Source: an uncultured Sulfolobales archaeon
GTDB lineage: Archaea > Thermoproteota > Thermoprotei_A > Sulfolobales > Acidilobaceae
Assembly: GCA_937921695.1 (NCBI GenBank)
Contig: CAKZTZ010000019.1
Coordinates: 1 to 42,503 of the forward strand
Direction: 5' to 3'
Length of the DNA stretch: 42,503 bases
Shown: one piece after another, positions 30,244-38,883 of the stretch
Numbering within the stretch: the first letter of the stretch is position 1
How the letters are laid out: every line of letters starts with the position of its first letter
Notes under the pieces: generated by a model
The model's database searches: none
Told to the model about the DNA's origin: nothing
What the model saw: the letters and a program-made list of their open reading frames with translations, nothing else
Program-made: the position numbers and the translations under genes

Positions 30244-30882
30244 GTGAATGTGGGGGTCACCGCCAGGGATTTATGGAAAACTTACGGCTCCAACATAGTC
30301 CTAAAAGGAGTTAACTTCGAGGTCCACGGGCTGACTTTGATCCATGGGCCTAACGGGGCTGGGAAAACTACTTTGTTAAGGATAATTGCAGGCTTAGACC
30401 TTCCAAGTTCCGGTTCTATAAGTGTTTACGGGTTCAAGCCTGGAACTATTGAAGCTAGGAGAATTACAACTGTGATCCTTGAAAGGCCCCTGTTGTTCGA
30501 AGAGCTTACTGTAGGGGAGAATCTAGGGCTATTCTCTAAGATAACAGGTAATAGTTTGGAGGGCTTAGCGTTAGAAGCTTACGAGAAGCTTGGCATCCAA
30601 AAATTCCTTAAATATAAGGTTAGAGATCTCAGCCACGGGTGGAGGCGTAGGGTCGACGTTGTTAGAGCCCTCCTATCAAACCCTAAACTCTTATTACTCG
30701 ATGAGGTCAACACGGGGTTCGATGTTGACAGCATCAAATCTTTAGGGGAGCTCCTAGCTAGTGCAGCTGAAAGAGGGTTGACAGTAATCGCCACAACCCC
30801 CAGCCTTTCAGGGTTAGAAAGTATAGCTAGTAAGGCGAGCTTCAAATGCTACGTTGAAGGGGGTATTTTAAAGTGCGATTAG
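30244..30882 (+). CDS. ccmA: CcmA-like ABC ATPase
   Basis: The ATPase of the CcmAB heme-release complex. Short (212 residues), as CcmA proteins are. Walker A is HGPNGAGKTTLL at 34-45; Walker B is LLLLDEVNTGFD; the switch His is replaced by Thr (VIATTPS). The ABC signature is LSHGWRRRVDVVRALL: LSHG instead of LSGG, with Trp in place of Gln, close to the LSxGQ-poor variants seen in CcmA. I call it CcmA by context (beside ccmB, ccmC and ccmE) more than by sequence. GTG 30244 is the start, with GGGGG upstream. The next gene overlaps it by 10 bases. Confidence 0.8.
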   Translation: MNVGVTARDLWKTYGSNIVLKGVNFEVHGLTLIHGPNGAGKTTLLRIIAGLDLPSSGSISVYGFKPGTIEARRITTVILERPLLFEELTVGENLGLFSKITGNSLEGLALEAYEKLGIQKFLKYKVRDLSHGWRRRVDVVRALLSNPKLLLLDEVNTGFDVDSIKSLGELLASAAERGLTVIATTPSLSGLESIASKASFKCYVEGGILKCD

Positions 30883-31472
30883 CAACGGTTATCATAGCCC
30901 TACTACATAGGGAATTCCTATCGACAGTCAGGAGTCCTTGGGAGGTTTTAGCTCTCCTGGTCTTCGCATCTACAGCCTCGATCCCGACGGCTGTATCTAG
31001 TATAGAGGAGGGGGTGGCGACAATCCTAGTCCTATTGTTTATAACTCTTTTCACGTCGACACAGTCATATCTCAGGGATAAATGGAAAGGGGTCATAGAG
31101 ATCTACTATATATACCCAATACCGCCGGCTGCGACATACGCCGTTAAACTAGCGTATACGACAACACTAATGACCATAGCTATAACAGCATATGCTCTAG
31201 CCCTAGCAGCACTTAAAAATGAGCCTAGAATCGTGGCGGAGACAGTTTCAATAGCCGCGCCCCCACTAATATATTTAGCTGCAGCCGCATCCCTAGCTTC
31301 AATGATAGCGGTTCATTTGAAAAGCGAGACACCACTATTGATAGCGGTAACAACTATACTTTCAACGCCGATACTAATAACAACAGCTACGGCGCAAAAC
31401 AGTCTCCTCATAATACTCTCAGGAGTCTCATATGCGATAATAGCTTCGATAATAGCGGAGCTAATAGATTAA
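30873..31472 (+). CDS. ccmB: CcmB-like ABC permease
   Basis: A 199-residue membrane protein with about six transmembrane helices and an N-terminal amphipathic stretch carrying HREFLSTVRSPWEV, the position where CcmB has its KE-x-x-x-x-R-x-R-E motif (R/K-E-L plus downstream Arg). The repeated ATAYA/ITAYALALAAL helices and length (CcmB is about 220) fit. It overlaps ccmA by 10 bases, so the pair is translationally coupled. With CcmA it would form the ATP-driven complex that frees heme-loaded CcmE from CcmC. The 31473-31672 gap that follows shows no gene or RNA I can support. Confidence 0.75.
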   Translation: MRLATVIIALLHREFLSTVRSPWEVLALLVFASTASIPTAVSSIEEGVATILVLLFITLFTSTQSYLRDKWKGVIEIYYIYPIPPAATYAVKLAYTTTLMTIAITAYALALAALKNEPRIVAETVSIAAPPLIYLAAAASLASMIAVHLKSETPLLIAVTTILSTPILITTATAQNSLLIILSGVSYAIIASIIAELID

Positions 31473-31672
31473 ACGCTGAACCTAAACACTTCCAGGTTTA
31501 ATGATCCTCTAAAGAGAGCTTCACGCCCCTGTACTCGCGTTATCTAAATCAGATATTAATACCATAATAGTTTCTCACATAATGTTTTAGTTTACTCCCC
31601 ACCTGTATAACGCTCTTTAGGTCTAACACTACATAACTACTCATGGTTGAAGTGTCGGGAGTAAGATAGGGT

Positions 31673-32803
31673 ATGCCTGGCGTTGCGGAGCTCCCCCTTC
31701 ATTCGGGGAGCGTGCCTGCTTGGATGCTTAGGCTTATGGAGCGCATGTCTAAGTCCATATTAGAGGCTCTCGTAGAGCTTAAAGGCCAAGACTCTATAGT
31801 CTTAGGACTCTCAGATCCTTTCTGGTTCCAGGCTTTCAACAACGTCATAGGCATGGACTGGGATAGTAGTGGTAGCACCACGGTTTTACTAGGTGTTTTG
31901 AAGAGTGTCACCTGGAGTAATCCTGATCTCGGAGTGCTCGTCTTAGGGGGTAAGGGTTCGAGGATGCTCCAGGTCCCGGATGAGGCTCGTGAGGCTTCAA
32001 GACTACTAGGTGTTGATGGAGAGTACTTGGTTAAGTTTAGCAGGCTCGCTGCGAGGCTCGACTCTTCCCTCCTCCAGGATGGCTACACGCTCTACCATCA
32101 CTCTATTGTGGTTTCAAGGTCCGGGCTTGCTGTTGTAGTACAGCAGGGTATGAATGTTGATGTTGGGCTCGCTAGGAGGTATCATGTGGATAAATTCGCT
32201 GTAGAAGAGCCTCATAGTGGGGTGGCCGGGGAGCCTGGGGAGGCTTTAAACGCTACAGCCTCGGAGAGCGGGGTTGCTAGGAGGGCTTACCTGGACATAG
32301 TATATGAGGGTCCCGAGAGAATTTTAAGGATGCTTGCTGAGGTGAACAGGATAGTCAAGGGGGCTACAACCCTAGACTCTACGTGGAGGAACGTGGGGGG
32401 GCTTAAGAGGCTCTTAGGAATTAAACCATACTATTACCCAGTAGAGCCCACACCTCAACTCTTAAAGGCGGTAGAGGAGCTATCAAAATACCAGCCTACA
32501 AGCGACATAGAACTAGCTCTAGCCCCGGGCCTAGGCCCTAAAACTGTGAGAGCTCTAGCCTTAATAGCAGACTTAATATATAATGCGCCTACAAGCGTGA
32601 GAGACCCAGTAACGCACCCCCTAAACCCCTACCTATACGCTTACGCAGTAGGGGGGAAAGACGGGAAGCCGTACCCCTATGATAGGAGTACAGTTGAGAA
32701 AACCATATTAACGTTAGAGGAAGCCTTAGACAAAGCTAGAATAGGGGATAAAGAGAGGCTTAAAGCCTTATTAAGGCTAAGAAAACTATTGCCGAAAGGC
32801 TAG
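31673..32803 (+). CDS. DUF763 family protein
   Basis: A clear member of DUF763 (PF05559), a family of unknown function common in thermophilic archaea and bacteria. The signature runs VLVLGGKGSRMLQVPDEA, SRLAARLDSSLLQDGYTLYHHSIVVS, VVVQQGMN, ARRYHVDKFAVEEPHSGV and, after a gap, the C-terminal LAPGLGPKTVRALALIADLIY, in which GLGPKTVRALAL resembles a helix-hairpin-helix DNA-binding motif. HPLNPYLYAYAVGGKDGKPYPYDR is also conserved. Length 376 is normal. The ATG is preceded by GGGAG about 15 bases upstream, not an ideal site, and by AGGG close by. It stands alone, not in an evident operon. Confidence 0.9.
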   Translation: MPGVAELPLHSGSVPAWMLRLMERMSKSILEALVELKGQDSIVLGLSDPFWFQAFNNVIGMDWDSSGSTTVLLGVLKSVTWSNPDLGVLVLGGKGSRMLQVPDEAREASRLLGVDGEYLVKFSRLAARLDSSLLQDGYTLYHHSIVVSRSGLAVVVQQGMNVDVGLARRYHVDKFAVEEPHSGVAGEPGEALNATASESGVARRAYLDIVYEGPERILRMLAEVNRIVKGATTLDSTWRNVGGLKRLLGIKPYYYPVEPTPQLLKAVEELSKYQPTSDIELALAPGLGPKTVRALALIADLIYNAPTSVRDPVTHPLNPYLYAYAVGGKDGKPYPYDRSTVEKTILTLEEALDKARIGDKERLKALLRLRKLLPKG

Positions 32804-32852
32804 CTAAGGTTAACATTCCATAATCACGTAGGTTAGCATTAATAGGAGTGAA

Positions 32853-32862
32853 GATTTAAAAG
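32853..32862 (+). promoter_or_regulatory. TATA box of the C/D box sRNA
   Basis: GATTTAAAAG, centred near 32857, predicts a transcript starting near 32884, six or seven bases before the C box. Confidence 0.55.
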
Positions 32863-32884
32863 TGTTGGATTTCCCATATATCAC

Positions 32885-32942
32885 TGGCCCGTGATGTTCC
32901 TGCCTGTCTGAGCTGTGATGTGCGAGTCCGCGGCTGAGGTTG
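32885..32942 (+). ncRNA. C/D box guide sRNA
   Basis: A complete archaeal C/D box sRNA layout: C box GTGATGT (32891-32897), 10-base D' guide (32898-32907), D' box CTGA (32908-32911), three-base spacer GCT, C' box GTGATGT (32915-32921), 12-base D guide (32922-32933), D box CTGA (32934-32937). Both C boxes end in T instead of A, at a position outside the kink-turn core. Such RNAs guide 2'-O-methylation by fibrillarin, Nop5 and L7Ae at the base paired to the fifth guide base before D or D'. The target of the D guide would read CCGCGGACUCGC (G5 methylated), of the D' guide ACAGGCAGGA. I cannot match these to a site. A two-bp terminal stem is possible. Confidence 0.78.
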
Positions 32943-32972
32943 CTAAGTTTTTTAAGGTCTAGACTGTGGCAA

Positions 32973-34709
32973 ATGTATGGTGTTGGAACTGTGGGAGGCC
33001 ATGAGGATGTTTGGAGGTTTTACTCTTCGAGGCCTTGGGTTAAAAACTATGATCCTGGCGTTCCTGTCGACATTGAAGTTCCGGAGGTTCCCCTCTATAA
33101 GATACTAGAGGATACTGCTAGAGAGTATCCTGACAGGGCGGCTCTTATTTTCCTGGGTAGAACGGTCACGTATAGGGAGTTCTACGAGTCTGCATTAAGG
33201 TTTGCAGGCTACCTTAAGGGTAAAGGTATTGGTAAGGGGGATATTATCGCTGTTCACTTGCCTAACACTCCCCAGTTCGCCATAGCCTTGTATGGGGCTC
33301 TTTTCGCCGGGGCTACTGTAACCCCTATCAACCCCCTTTATACGCCTAGGGAGATTAGGTTCCAGCTTGAAGATAGCGAGGCTAAGGTGTTAGTGACTCT
33401 CGACATGTTTAAGGATAGGGTTCTAGCGGCTTTACCGGAAACTGTTAGGGAGGTTGTCTGGACTGGGATCCAGGATTACCTACCTTTCCTTAAAGCTATA
33501 GGTTACAGGCTCAAGTTTAAGCCTCCGACACCGCCTGAAGGGGGTGTACACTCTAAGTTTGTTAAAGTCATTAAGGAGAGTGCGCCTTTAAAAGATGAGG
33601 ATAAGGCTAAAGTTAACCCTAAGGAGGATGTTGCTGTCTTAATGTATACTGGGGGCACTACAGGGGTTCCTAAGGGTGTGATGCTAACGCATTACAACGT
33701 AATGGCTAACATGTACCAGATAGATGCCTGGTGGGCTAAGGGGCGTAAAGGGTTTAAATATGTGGGCCTCCTACCATGGTTCCACATATATGGGCAGACG
33801 GCTGTACTCCACTCAGCGGTATTTTCAGCCTCTACCATAATTGTTTACCCGAGGCCTGACATTGAAGCTGTAATGAAGGATATAGCTAAGTATAAGATTG
33901 ATATATTCCACGCGGTGCCAACAGCATACATAGCTGTAATAAACCATCCTAAGGTCAGAGAGTTCAACCTTAGAAGCCTCCAGGCATGCATTAGCGGGGC
34001 CGCACCTCTACCCGTGGCTGTCTTAGAGTCTTTCGAGAAGCTAACGGGAGCAAAACTCAGGGAAGGTTATGGCTTGACAGAGACAAGCCCAGTAACACAC
34101 GTTAACCCTATAGAGGGTAGATATAAACCTGGCAGCATAGGGCTCCCAGTCCCCAGCACTATAGCCGCTATAGCCGACCCGGAGAAACCTTTGCTACTAC
34201 CCCCAGGCCAGGTGGGAGAAGTTGTCATCAGCGGCCCCCAGGTTATGAAAGCCTACTATAAGAGGCCTGAGGAGAACCTTCAAGCTTTCTTTGAAGCCCA
34301 CGGCCTAAGATGGTTTAGGACCGGGGATATGGGCTATGTTGACGAGGAAGGCTACTTCTACATAGTTGATAGGAAGAAAGACCTCATAAAGTATAAGGGA
34401 TACAGCGTGTTCCCAAGGGAGATCGAGGAAGTACTCTACAAGCACGAGTGTATTAAGGAGGCCGCAGTAGTAGGCAAGCCAGACCCCGAAGCTGGAGAAA
34501 TACCTAAAGCTTTCATAGCGTTAAAAGAAGAGTGTAAGGGTAAAGTTAAAGCTGAAGACATAATAGAGTATGCTAGGAGTAACCTAGCACCATTTAAAGT
34601 CCCGAGGGAAATAGAGTTCAGAGACGAGCTTCCCAAGAGCGTTGTGGGCAAAGTGTTGAGGAGAGAGCTTAGAGAAGAAGAACTTAGGAAAGCCGGGCTT
34701 AAAACTTAA
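32973..34709 (+). CDS. AMP-forming acyl-CoA synthetase
   Basis: An adenylate-forming enzyme of the long-chain acyl-CoA ligase type, which activates fatty or other carboxylic acids to CoA thioesters. Motifs: VLMYTGGTTGVPKGVMLTH (AMP-binding P-loop), LLPWFHIYGQT, REGYGLTETSPVTHVNP, WFRTGDMGYVDEEGYFYIVDRKKDLIKYKGYSVFPREIEEVL (hinge and CoA-binding region), and the catalytic lysine in LPKSVVGKVLRREL. Chain length cannot be judged. The frame opens at TTG 32940, but that codon overlaps the D-box end of the sRNA; ATG 32973 (578 residues) or GTG 32991 are likelier starts. The ending runs into a strong T-tract terminator. Confidence 0.9.
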   Translation: MYGVGTVGGHEDVWRFYSSRPWVKNYDPGVPVDIEVPEVPLYKILEDTAREYPDRAALIFLGRTVTYREFYESALRFAGYLKGKGIGKGDIIAVHLPNTPQFAIALYGALFAGATVTPINPLYTPREIRFQLEDSEAKVLVTLDMFKDRVLAALPETVREVVWTGIQDYLPFLKAIGYRLKFKPPTPPEGGVHSKFVKVIKESAPLKDEDKAKVNPKEDVAVLMYTGGTTGVPKGVMLTHYNVMANMYQIDAWWAKGRKGFKYVGLLPWFHIYGQTAVLHSAVFSASTIIVYPRPDIEAVMKDIAKYKIDIFHAVPTAYIAVINHPKVREFNLRSLQACISGAAPLPVAVLESFEKLTGAKLREGYGLTETSPVTHVNPIEGRYKPGSIGLPVPSTIAAIADPEKPLLLPPGQVGEVVISGPQVMKAYYKRPEENLQAFFEAHGLRWFRTGDMGYVDEEGYFYIVDRKKDLIKYKGYSVFPREIEEVLYKHECIKEAAVVGKPDPEAGEIPKAFIALKEECKGKVKAEDIIEYARSNLAPFKVPREIEFRDELPKSVVGKVLRRELREEELRKAGLKT

Positions 34710-34711
34710 AC

Positions 34712-34736
34712 GCCCCCCCATTTTTCTAGCTTTTTA
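34712..34736 (+). terminator. Double T-tract terminator
   Basis: C7 followed by T5 (34721-34725) and another T5 (34731-34735), immediately after the acyl-CoA synthetase stop. It also lies just past the end of the converging protease gene. Confidence 0.55.
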
Positions 34737-34745
34737 CACATATCA

Positions 34746-35699
34746 TCATATTTCCTCCACGACTACTGGTATGCAATCTACATATTTCCTGGTGCCCCTA
34801 TATACTTCCAAGTTTACGCAGCCCTCCTCAACGCTATCCTCTATAGCCTCTCTGAGTTCTCTGACGCTTTTTATCCTCGCTCCTCTAGCTTTAACTATTA
34901 CATCCCCTTCTCTAAGCCCGTACCTGTGTGCTGGCGTTCCAGGCACTGCTTTAACTACTATTAAGCCTTCACTCACAGGGGCTCCAGTCATTGTGGCTAT
35001 ATCAGCGGTTAACGGGGCCACGTAAACACCTATCCAAGCTCTTATAGGTCTCCCATACTTTTTAATAATGAACATGAATCTCTTAACAGTATTTATAGGT
35101 ATAGCGAAGCCTATACCTTGGGCTGTAGCTATTATAGCTGTAGTCACACCTACAGCTTCTCCATCCATGTTAACTATGGGGCCCCCACTATTACCGGGGT
35201 TGATGGCGGCATCCGTCTGTATAAGGTCTTCCAGTATAATGCCGCTCTCCTCGTCCACAAGTGTCCTCCCTACAGCGCTGACCACTCCAAGAGATATAGA
35301 TGGGCCAGTAATACCTAGTGGAGACCCTACTACTAAGACCATCTCCCCAGGCTTCATAGTATCAGAGTCTCCCAGCTTGAGAGGCTTTACATCGGCGCGG
35401 CGTGACTCTAGGAGGGCTAGGTCTTTGTGGGGGTCTGACGCTATTATACGGCCCTCACTTTTAACGCCATCAGCATATACGAGGTCCACTTTGCTAGCTC
35501 CTCTAACAACATGGTAATTTGTGATTATCAAACCCTCACCCACCACAAACCCGGACCCCGCCCCCGCTATAGCTCTGAGGCCGAAGAAAGCGTCCAATGC
35601 TGGTTTCACAGTGTATATTGTCACCACGCTCTTCGAGACCTCACCCACTATATCCGCTAGAGCCTTGCTCAACTCTCTAATGTTAGATCTCCATATCAA
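34746..35699 (-). CDS. HtrA/DegP-like serine protease, no signal peptide
   Basis: A 317-residue trypsin-fold protease with one PDZ domain. The catalytic triad is His63 (LIITNYHVVRGA), Asp93 (ASDPHKDLALLE) and Ser171 (NPGNSGGPIVN). The oxyanion and substrate loop VVGSPLGITGPSISLGVVSA is complete, and GIGFAIPINTVKRF closes the protease domain. The PDZ domain follows from about 215 (WIGVYVAPL to VNLEVYRGTRKYV). HtrA proteins degrade damaged proteins, usually outside the cytoplasm, but this N-terminus (IWRSNIRELSKALADIVGE) is hydrophilic, with no signal or anchor, so a cytoplasmic role is likely. The TTG start has AGGTG eight bases upstream. Confidence 0.9.
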   Translation of the reverse strand: MIWRSNIRELSKALADIVGEVSKSVVTIYTVKPALDAFFGLRAIAGAGSGFVVGEGLIITNYHVVRGASKVDLVYADGVKSEGRIIASDPHKDLALLESRRADVKPLKLGDSDTMKPGEMVLVVGSPLGITGPSISLGVVSAVGRTLVDEESGIILEDLIQTDAAINPGNSGGPIVNMDGEAVGVTTAIIATAQGIGFAIPINTVKRFMFIIKKYGRPIRAWIGVYVAPLTADIATMTGAPVSEGLIVVKAVPGTPAHRYGLREGDVIVKARGARIKSVRELREAIEDSVEEGCVNLEVYRGTRKYVDCIPVVVEEI

Positions 35700-35817
35700 A
35701 ACAGTACACCTACCCAGATGCCTTATAGTTAGAGGGTAATATAGTTTTTTCTAGTTTTTCTATTTCTAAAAGGGTTTAAAGGCGTTAAAGCTTTATTCTC
35801 ACGCTTCAACATAGTTT

Positions 35818-37227
35818 TTGGTGCTTACATTGGGGCATCCTTGGATTCCTAATAGTGTTGAGAGCGTTAGAAGGGAAATGTTGGAGATTATAGGGGTTGG
35901 CAGTGTTGACGATCTTTACTCGGACATACCAGAAAGTCTGAGGATAAAGCCTGAAGAGTGGGATAAGCTGCCTATAGGTTTTGGGAGGGTTTTAAGCGAA
36001 GTAGAAATAGCGAGGCATATGGAGGAGATATTTTCGAAGATAGAGAGTTATAGGGGCCCGGCCCCTTTCATGGGCGGCGGTGTGTGGCCTCACCACGTCC
36101 CTGAAGCTGTCAAATACGTGGTCTCTAGGGGGGAGTTTCTAACAGCTTACACTCCATACCAGGCTGAGATAAGCCAGGGGCTTATGCAGGCTCTCTTCGA
36201 GTATCAGAGCTTGATTGCGGAGCTTCTCGAGATGGAGGTTGTTAACGGTTCAATGTATGACTGGAGCAGCGCTCTGGGAGAAGCGTTACTAATGGCTATT
36301 AGGGTGAGTAGTAGGAGGAAATTCTTAGTCCCTGAAACTATGAACCCGAGGCATAGAAAGGTGGCGGAGACTTACATATGGCCCCATGATGGTAGGCTTG
36401 TAAGCGTTAAAGTAGATAGGAGGACTGGACTTTTAGATTTAAACGACCTTGAATCTAAGGTTGACAGTGAAACCGCAGCTGTCTACATTGAATACCCAGC
36501 ATACACGGGGGTTTTAGAAGAGAATGCTTCCCTAATAGGTGATATAGCCCATAGGAGGGGGGCGCTCTACATTATGGGGGTGGAGCCTATAAGCATGGCC
36601 ATACTGGAACCCCCGGGGAGGCTTGGAGCAGACATAGCTGTGGGTGAAGGGCAGCCCTTAGGGTTAGGCTTAAACTATGGAGGCCCATATCTAGGCATAC
36701 TAGCGGTTAAATGGGATGGAGAGCTTGTTAGGCAGATGCCCGGGAGGATTATAGGCTTAACATCCACGGTTGACGGGAAAGACAAGGCTTTTGCAATGAT
36801 ACTCCAGACTAGGGAACAGCATATAAGGAGGGCTAGGGCGACAAGCAACATTACTACTAATGAAGCCTTAATGGCTGTGACTGCAGCGGTATACTTGAGC
36901 CTCCTAGGCCGTGACGGCCTGGTTGAGCTTGCAAAACACATATGGTATAAGTCCCACTATGCTGCTAAGAAGCTTTCGAGCATTGAGGGTATTAAAGCAC
37001 CGCTATTAGAGGGGGAGTTCATTATGGATTTCACTGTGAGACTCCCACTTGAAACTGGAAAGTTTAGAAGCTTCTTGAAGTCTAGGAAGATTATGGCTGG
37101 AGTCCCCTTAGAGGGGCTGGCTTGGTTCACTTCAAGGGATTTACTACTTACAGTGACAGAAGTCCACACTAAGAATGACATAGACAGGCTTGTAGAAGTT
37201 GCAGAAGAGTGTATTAGAGGGGTGTGA
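35818..37227 (+). CDS. gcvPA: Glycine dehydrogenase (decarboxylating) subunit 1
   Basis: The N-terminal half of the split P-protein of the glycine cleavage system, which decarboxylates glycine and passes the aminomethyl group to the lipoyl H-protein. Recognisable: the SVDDLYSDIPESLR opening, FMGGGVWPHHVPEAVKYVVSRGEFLTAYTPYQAEISQGLMQALFEYQSLIAEL, VNGSMYDWSSALGEA, and the C-terminal DGKDKAFAMILQTREQHIRRARATSNITTNEALMA. Length 469, with TTG 35818, GTG 35821 and TTG 35830 as possible starts; family members usually begin near MLGHPWIPN, which favours TTG 35830. A TATA-like GGGTTTAAAG lies near 35771-35780. gcvPB follows after three bases. Confidence 0.94.
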   Translation: MVLTLGHPWIPNSVESVRREMLEIIGVGSVDDLYSDIPESLRIKPEEWDKLPIGFGRVLSEVEIARHMEEIFSKIESYRGPAPFMGGGVWPHHVPEAVKYVVSRGEFLTAYTPYQAEISQGLMQALFEYQSLIAELLEMEVVNGSMYDWSSALGEALLMAIRVSSRRKFLVPETMNPRHRKVAETYIWPHDGRLVSVKVDRRTGLLDLNDLESKVDSETAAVYIEYPAYTGVLEENASLIGDIAHRRGALYIMGVEPISMAILEPPGRLGADIAVGEGQPLGLGLNYGGPYLGILAVKWDGELVRQMPGRIIGLTSTVDGKDKAFAMILQTREQHIRRARATSNITTNEALMAVTAAVYLSLLGRDGLVELAKHIWYKSHYAAKKLSSIEGIKAPLLEGEFIMDFTVRLPLETGKFRSFLKSRKIMAGVPLEGLAWFTSRDLLLTVTEVHTKNDIDRLVEVAEECIRGV

Positions 37228-37230
37228 GCT

Positions 37231-38802
37231 GTGCAGGGCTATAGGCAGGCAGTGTGGGAAGAACCCCTCATATTTGAGCTCGGGCTAAAGGGGAGGAGGG
37301 GCTTTAAGATCCCGGAACTTGAAAGGGAAATAGTTGACTCTATAGGCGAATTCAGGCTACCGGAGAGTGTCGCTAGGAGGGAGCCCCCAGAGCTCCCCTC
37401 TCTCAGTGAAGTTGAAGTTGTGAGACACTTCACCAGGCTGTCCCAAACGTCCTACGGGGTTGATCTAGGTCCTGTACCTCTAGGGAGTTGTACTATGAAA
37501 TATAATCCTAAGATAGCTTTGAAATACGCTTTCAACGATAGACTATCCAGCCTTCACCCCCTTCAAGACGATGACACTGTTCAGGGTTTACTAGAACTCC
37601 TCTACAGGCTTGAGAGGTGGCTTGAAGCCGTAACTGGCATGGACTACTGTAGTATCCACCCTGCGGCTGGAGCTCAGGGGGAGCTTGCTGGAGGGCTCGT
37701 GATAAGGAAATATCATGAGCTTAGGGGAAACTTGGAGGTGAAGAAGGAGATAATAGTTCCAGACTCCGCCCACGGGACAAACCCTGCGACGGGGACTATG
37801 GCCGGCTTCAAAGTAGTCGAGGTGCCCACGGGGGAGGATGGGAACATCGACATTGAAGCTTTAAGGTCCACAGTGGGGGAGGGGACTGCAGGGTTTATGA
37901 TAACGAATCCGAGTACTCTAGGCTTATTTGAGGAGAGGATACTAGACATTATCGAGATCATACATAGTGTTGACGGCCTAGTATATTATGACGGGGCTAA
38001 CCTTAACGGGATTATGGGGCGCGCGAGGCCTGGAGATGCTGGGGTCGATATTCTCCACTTAAACCTACACAAGACTTTCTCCGCCCCTCATGGTGGGGGA
38101 GGGCCGGGAGCGGGCCCAATATGTGTTAAAGATAGGATTGTCGCAGGCTCTGTTAAGCTCAGAGACTTAGTGCCAGGGTTTAAGATAGTATATGAGGAGT
38201 CGACGGGGAAATATATGTTAGAAGGTCCCGGGCAATATAGTGTAGGGCTTCTAAGAGCGTGGATAGGTAATGTTAGCCAGCTAGTTTGGGCTTACGTGTA
38301 TATAGCGATGATGGGTGCTGAAGGTTTAAGAGAAGCTGGTGAGATATCAGTCATCAACACGAACTATTTCCTGGCTAAGATTAAAAGAGAAACTAAAATG
38401 TATACAGTTCCCTACGGGAGGGACAGGCATAGGAAACATGAGAGTGTAATAAGCGCTGAGAAGCTGAGAGATGAGACCGGGGTTACAGCCGAAGATGTAG
38501 CTAAAGGCCTCCTAGACTCGGGCTTTTACGCTCCAACAGTATACTTTCCGCTCATAGTTGAGGAAGCTCTAATGGTAGAGTTCACGGAAAGCGAGACTAG
38601 GGAGAACATAGATGCTTACGTGAATAGATTGAAGGTTATTGAGGAGATAGCCTTGAAAGACCCTGGAGAGCCTAAAAAATGGCCCCTTAACACTAGCGTG
38701 AGCCGCATAGACTATGTTAAAGCTAACCACCCTAAAACAGTGACGCCAACATGGAGAGTTAAAGTATTAAGAGACAAGGGGCTACTAGGCCCTCTTAAAT
38801 GA
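37231..38802 (+). CDS. gcvPB: Glycine dehydrogenase (decarboxylating) subunit 2
   Basis: The PLP-binding half of the split P-protein. The cofactor lysine is Lys281 in HLNLHKTFSAPHGGGGPGAGPI. Other family blocks: PLGSCTMKYNPKIALKY, DYCSIHPAAGAQGELAG, IIVPDSAHGTNPATGTMAGFKVVEV, MITNPSTLGLFEE and YYDGANLNGIMGRARPGD. Length 523 is normal. GTG 37231 starts three bases after the gcvPA stop, so the two are co-translated. The T-protein, H-protein and dihydrolipoamide dehydrogenase of the system are not in the window. Confidence 0.95.
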   Translation: MQGYRQAVWEEPLIFELGLKGRRGFKIPELEREIVDSIGEFRLPESVARREPPELPSLSEVEVVRHFTRLSQTSYGVDLGPVPLGSCTMKYNPKIALKYAFNDRLSSLHPLQDDDTVQGLLELLYRLERWLEAVTGMDYCSIHPAAGAQGELAGGLVIRKYHELRGNLEVKKEIIVPDSAHGTNPATGTMAGFKVVEVPTGEDGNIDIEALRSTVGEGTAGFMITNPSTLGLFEERILDIIEIIHSVDGLVYYDGANLNGIMGRARPGDAGVDILHLNLHKTFSAPHGGGGPGAGPICVKDRIVAGSVKLRDLVPGFKIVYEESTGKYMLEGPGQYSVGLLRAWIGNVSQLVWAYVYIAMMGAEGLREAGEISVINTNYFLAKIKRETKMYTVPYGRDRHRKHESVISAEKLRDETGVTAEDVAKGLLDSGFYAPTVYFPLIVEEALMVEFTESETRENIDAYVNRLKVIEEIALKDPGEPKKWPLNTSVSRIDYVKANHPKTVTPTWRVKVLRDKGLLGPLK

Positions 38803-38832
38803 GCTGGCCTGCCCCCTTCTATCGACACCAAC

Positions 38833-38841
38833 CTTTATAAC
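38833..38841 (+). promoter_or_regulatory. TATA box of the ABC transporter operon
   Basis: CTTTATAA (within CCAACCTTTATAACT) predicts transcription from about 38863, a 20-base leader to TTG 38884 that includes AAGGTG. Confidence 0.5.
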
Positions 38842-38883
38842 TGCCGGGGCCCCCTTTAAGGCGGCTGGGAAGGTGTTTAATGT

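Noticed and set aside
34738-34752. C box ATGATGA on the minus strand
   Set aside because: It coincides with the stop of the HtrA-like gene and no CTGA follows at guide distance.
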